NCBI GenBank assembly: GCA_020832665.1
Contig: JAFIEG010000035.1
Span: 1 to 43,899, forward strand
Direction of reading: 5' to 3'
Length of the DNA stretch: 43,899 nt
Origin: Pararhodobacter sp.
Lineage (GTDB): Bacteria; Pseudomonadota; Alphaproteobacteria; Rhodobacterales; Rhodobacteraceae
The translations under genes were made by a program, and so were the position numbers. Shown piece by piece: positions 43,864-43,899 of this stretch (positions are counted from its first letter, which is position 1; every line of letters begins with the position of its first letter). A model generated the notes under the pieces. That model did no database searches and was not told where the DNA came from. It saw only the letters and a program-made list of their open reading frames with translations.

Positions 43864-43891
43864 GTAGGATGGGCGATATTGCCCATCCTAC
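43864..43891. repeat. TGGGC-NNTATY-GCCCA palindromic repeat after tuf
   Basis: GTAGGATGGGC-GATATT-GCCCATCCTAC, perfect 11-bp arms with a six-base loop, 17 bases after the tuf stop. It is almost identical to the copy between rpoB and rpoC. Confidence 0.7.
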
Positions 43892-43899
43892 GAAACCGG

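Overview
The window comes from a GC-rich alphaproteobacterium, most likely of the order Rhodobacterales. The main reasons are an ISP-type Rieske protein with a GTG start followed by cytochrome b and cytochrome c1 in fbcFBC order, a TIGR02186 membrane protein paired with a TauE exporter, a DUF6455 protein, a Rhodobacterales-type L10 C-terminus with a doubled APASNIAG unit, and a modular intergenic repeat containing TTCATCTTGCCC-AAATACGC. The assignment rests on recognising families by eye, not on a search. The first 44 bases are a pure C run, so the left edge looks like a contig end or a sequencing artefact.

Layout. Positions 1-20,300 are an accessory and metabolic stretch in many short transcription units. 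These are a RecD-like helicase, a DUF6455 protein, ThpR, a stand-alone RAM-domain protein, a TauE/TIGR02186 pair, a GNAT acetyltransferase facing a FadJ-type fused beta-oxidation enzyme, RmuC, a Rid-family protein, a dctPQM TRAP transporter, an acetate kinase-PduL fusion, an MTA/SAH nucleosidase, a CoA-binding protein, RlmB, tRNA-Tyr, chorismate synthase, a glutathione transferase and MtgA. Positions 20,300-24,700 hold a small membrane protein, a second GST and the cytochrome bc1 operon petABC (fbcFBC), closed by an intrinsic terminator. Positions 24,800-43,899 hold tRNA-Trp, a sulfotransferase-like gene and then the transcription/translation block secE, nusG, rplK, rplA, rplJ, rplL, rpoB, rpoC, rpsL, rpsG, fusA, tuf. 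One putative rhamnosyltransferase on the opposite strand splits that block between rpoC and rpsL.

How the genes work together. The bc1 complex moves electrons from quinol to cytochrome c. The TRAP operon imports an unknown, probably carboxylic, substrate. FadJ handles the hydratase and dehydrogenase steps of fatty acid oxidation. AckA-PduL converts acetyl-CoA to acetate with ATP formation, or the reverse. The right half encodes RNA polymerase beta and beta', elongation factors, ribosomal proteins and the SecE/NusG pair.

I see no clearly new multi-gene system. The best leads are the AckA-PduL fusion, a 30-bp near-perfect palindrome upstream of the GNAT gene and fadJ, a TRAP promoter bracketed by two inverted repeats, a palindromic repeat (TGGGC-NNTATY-GCCCA) placed between ribosomal, polymerase and elongation-factor genes, a tandem hairpin between rplL and rpoB that resembles an RNA processing site, and a Rid protein that lacks the arginine of canonical RidA.
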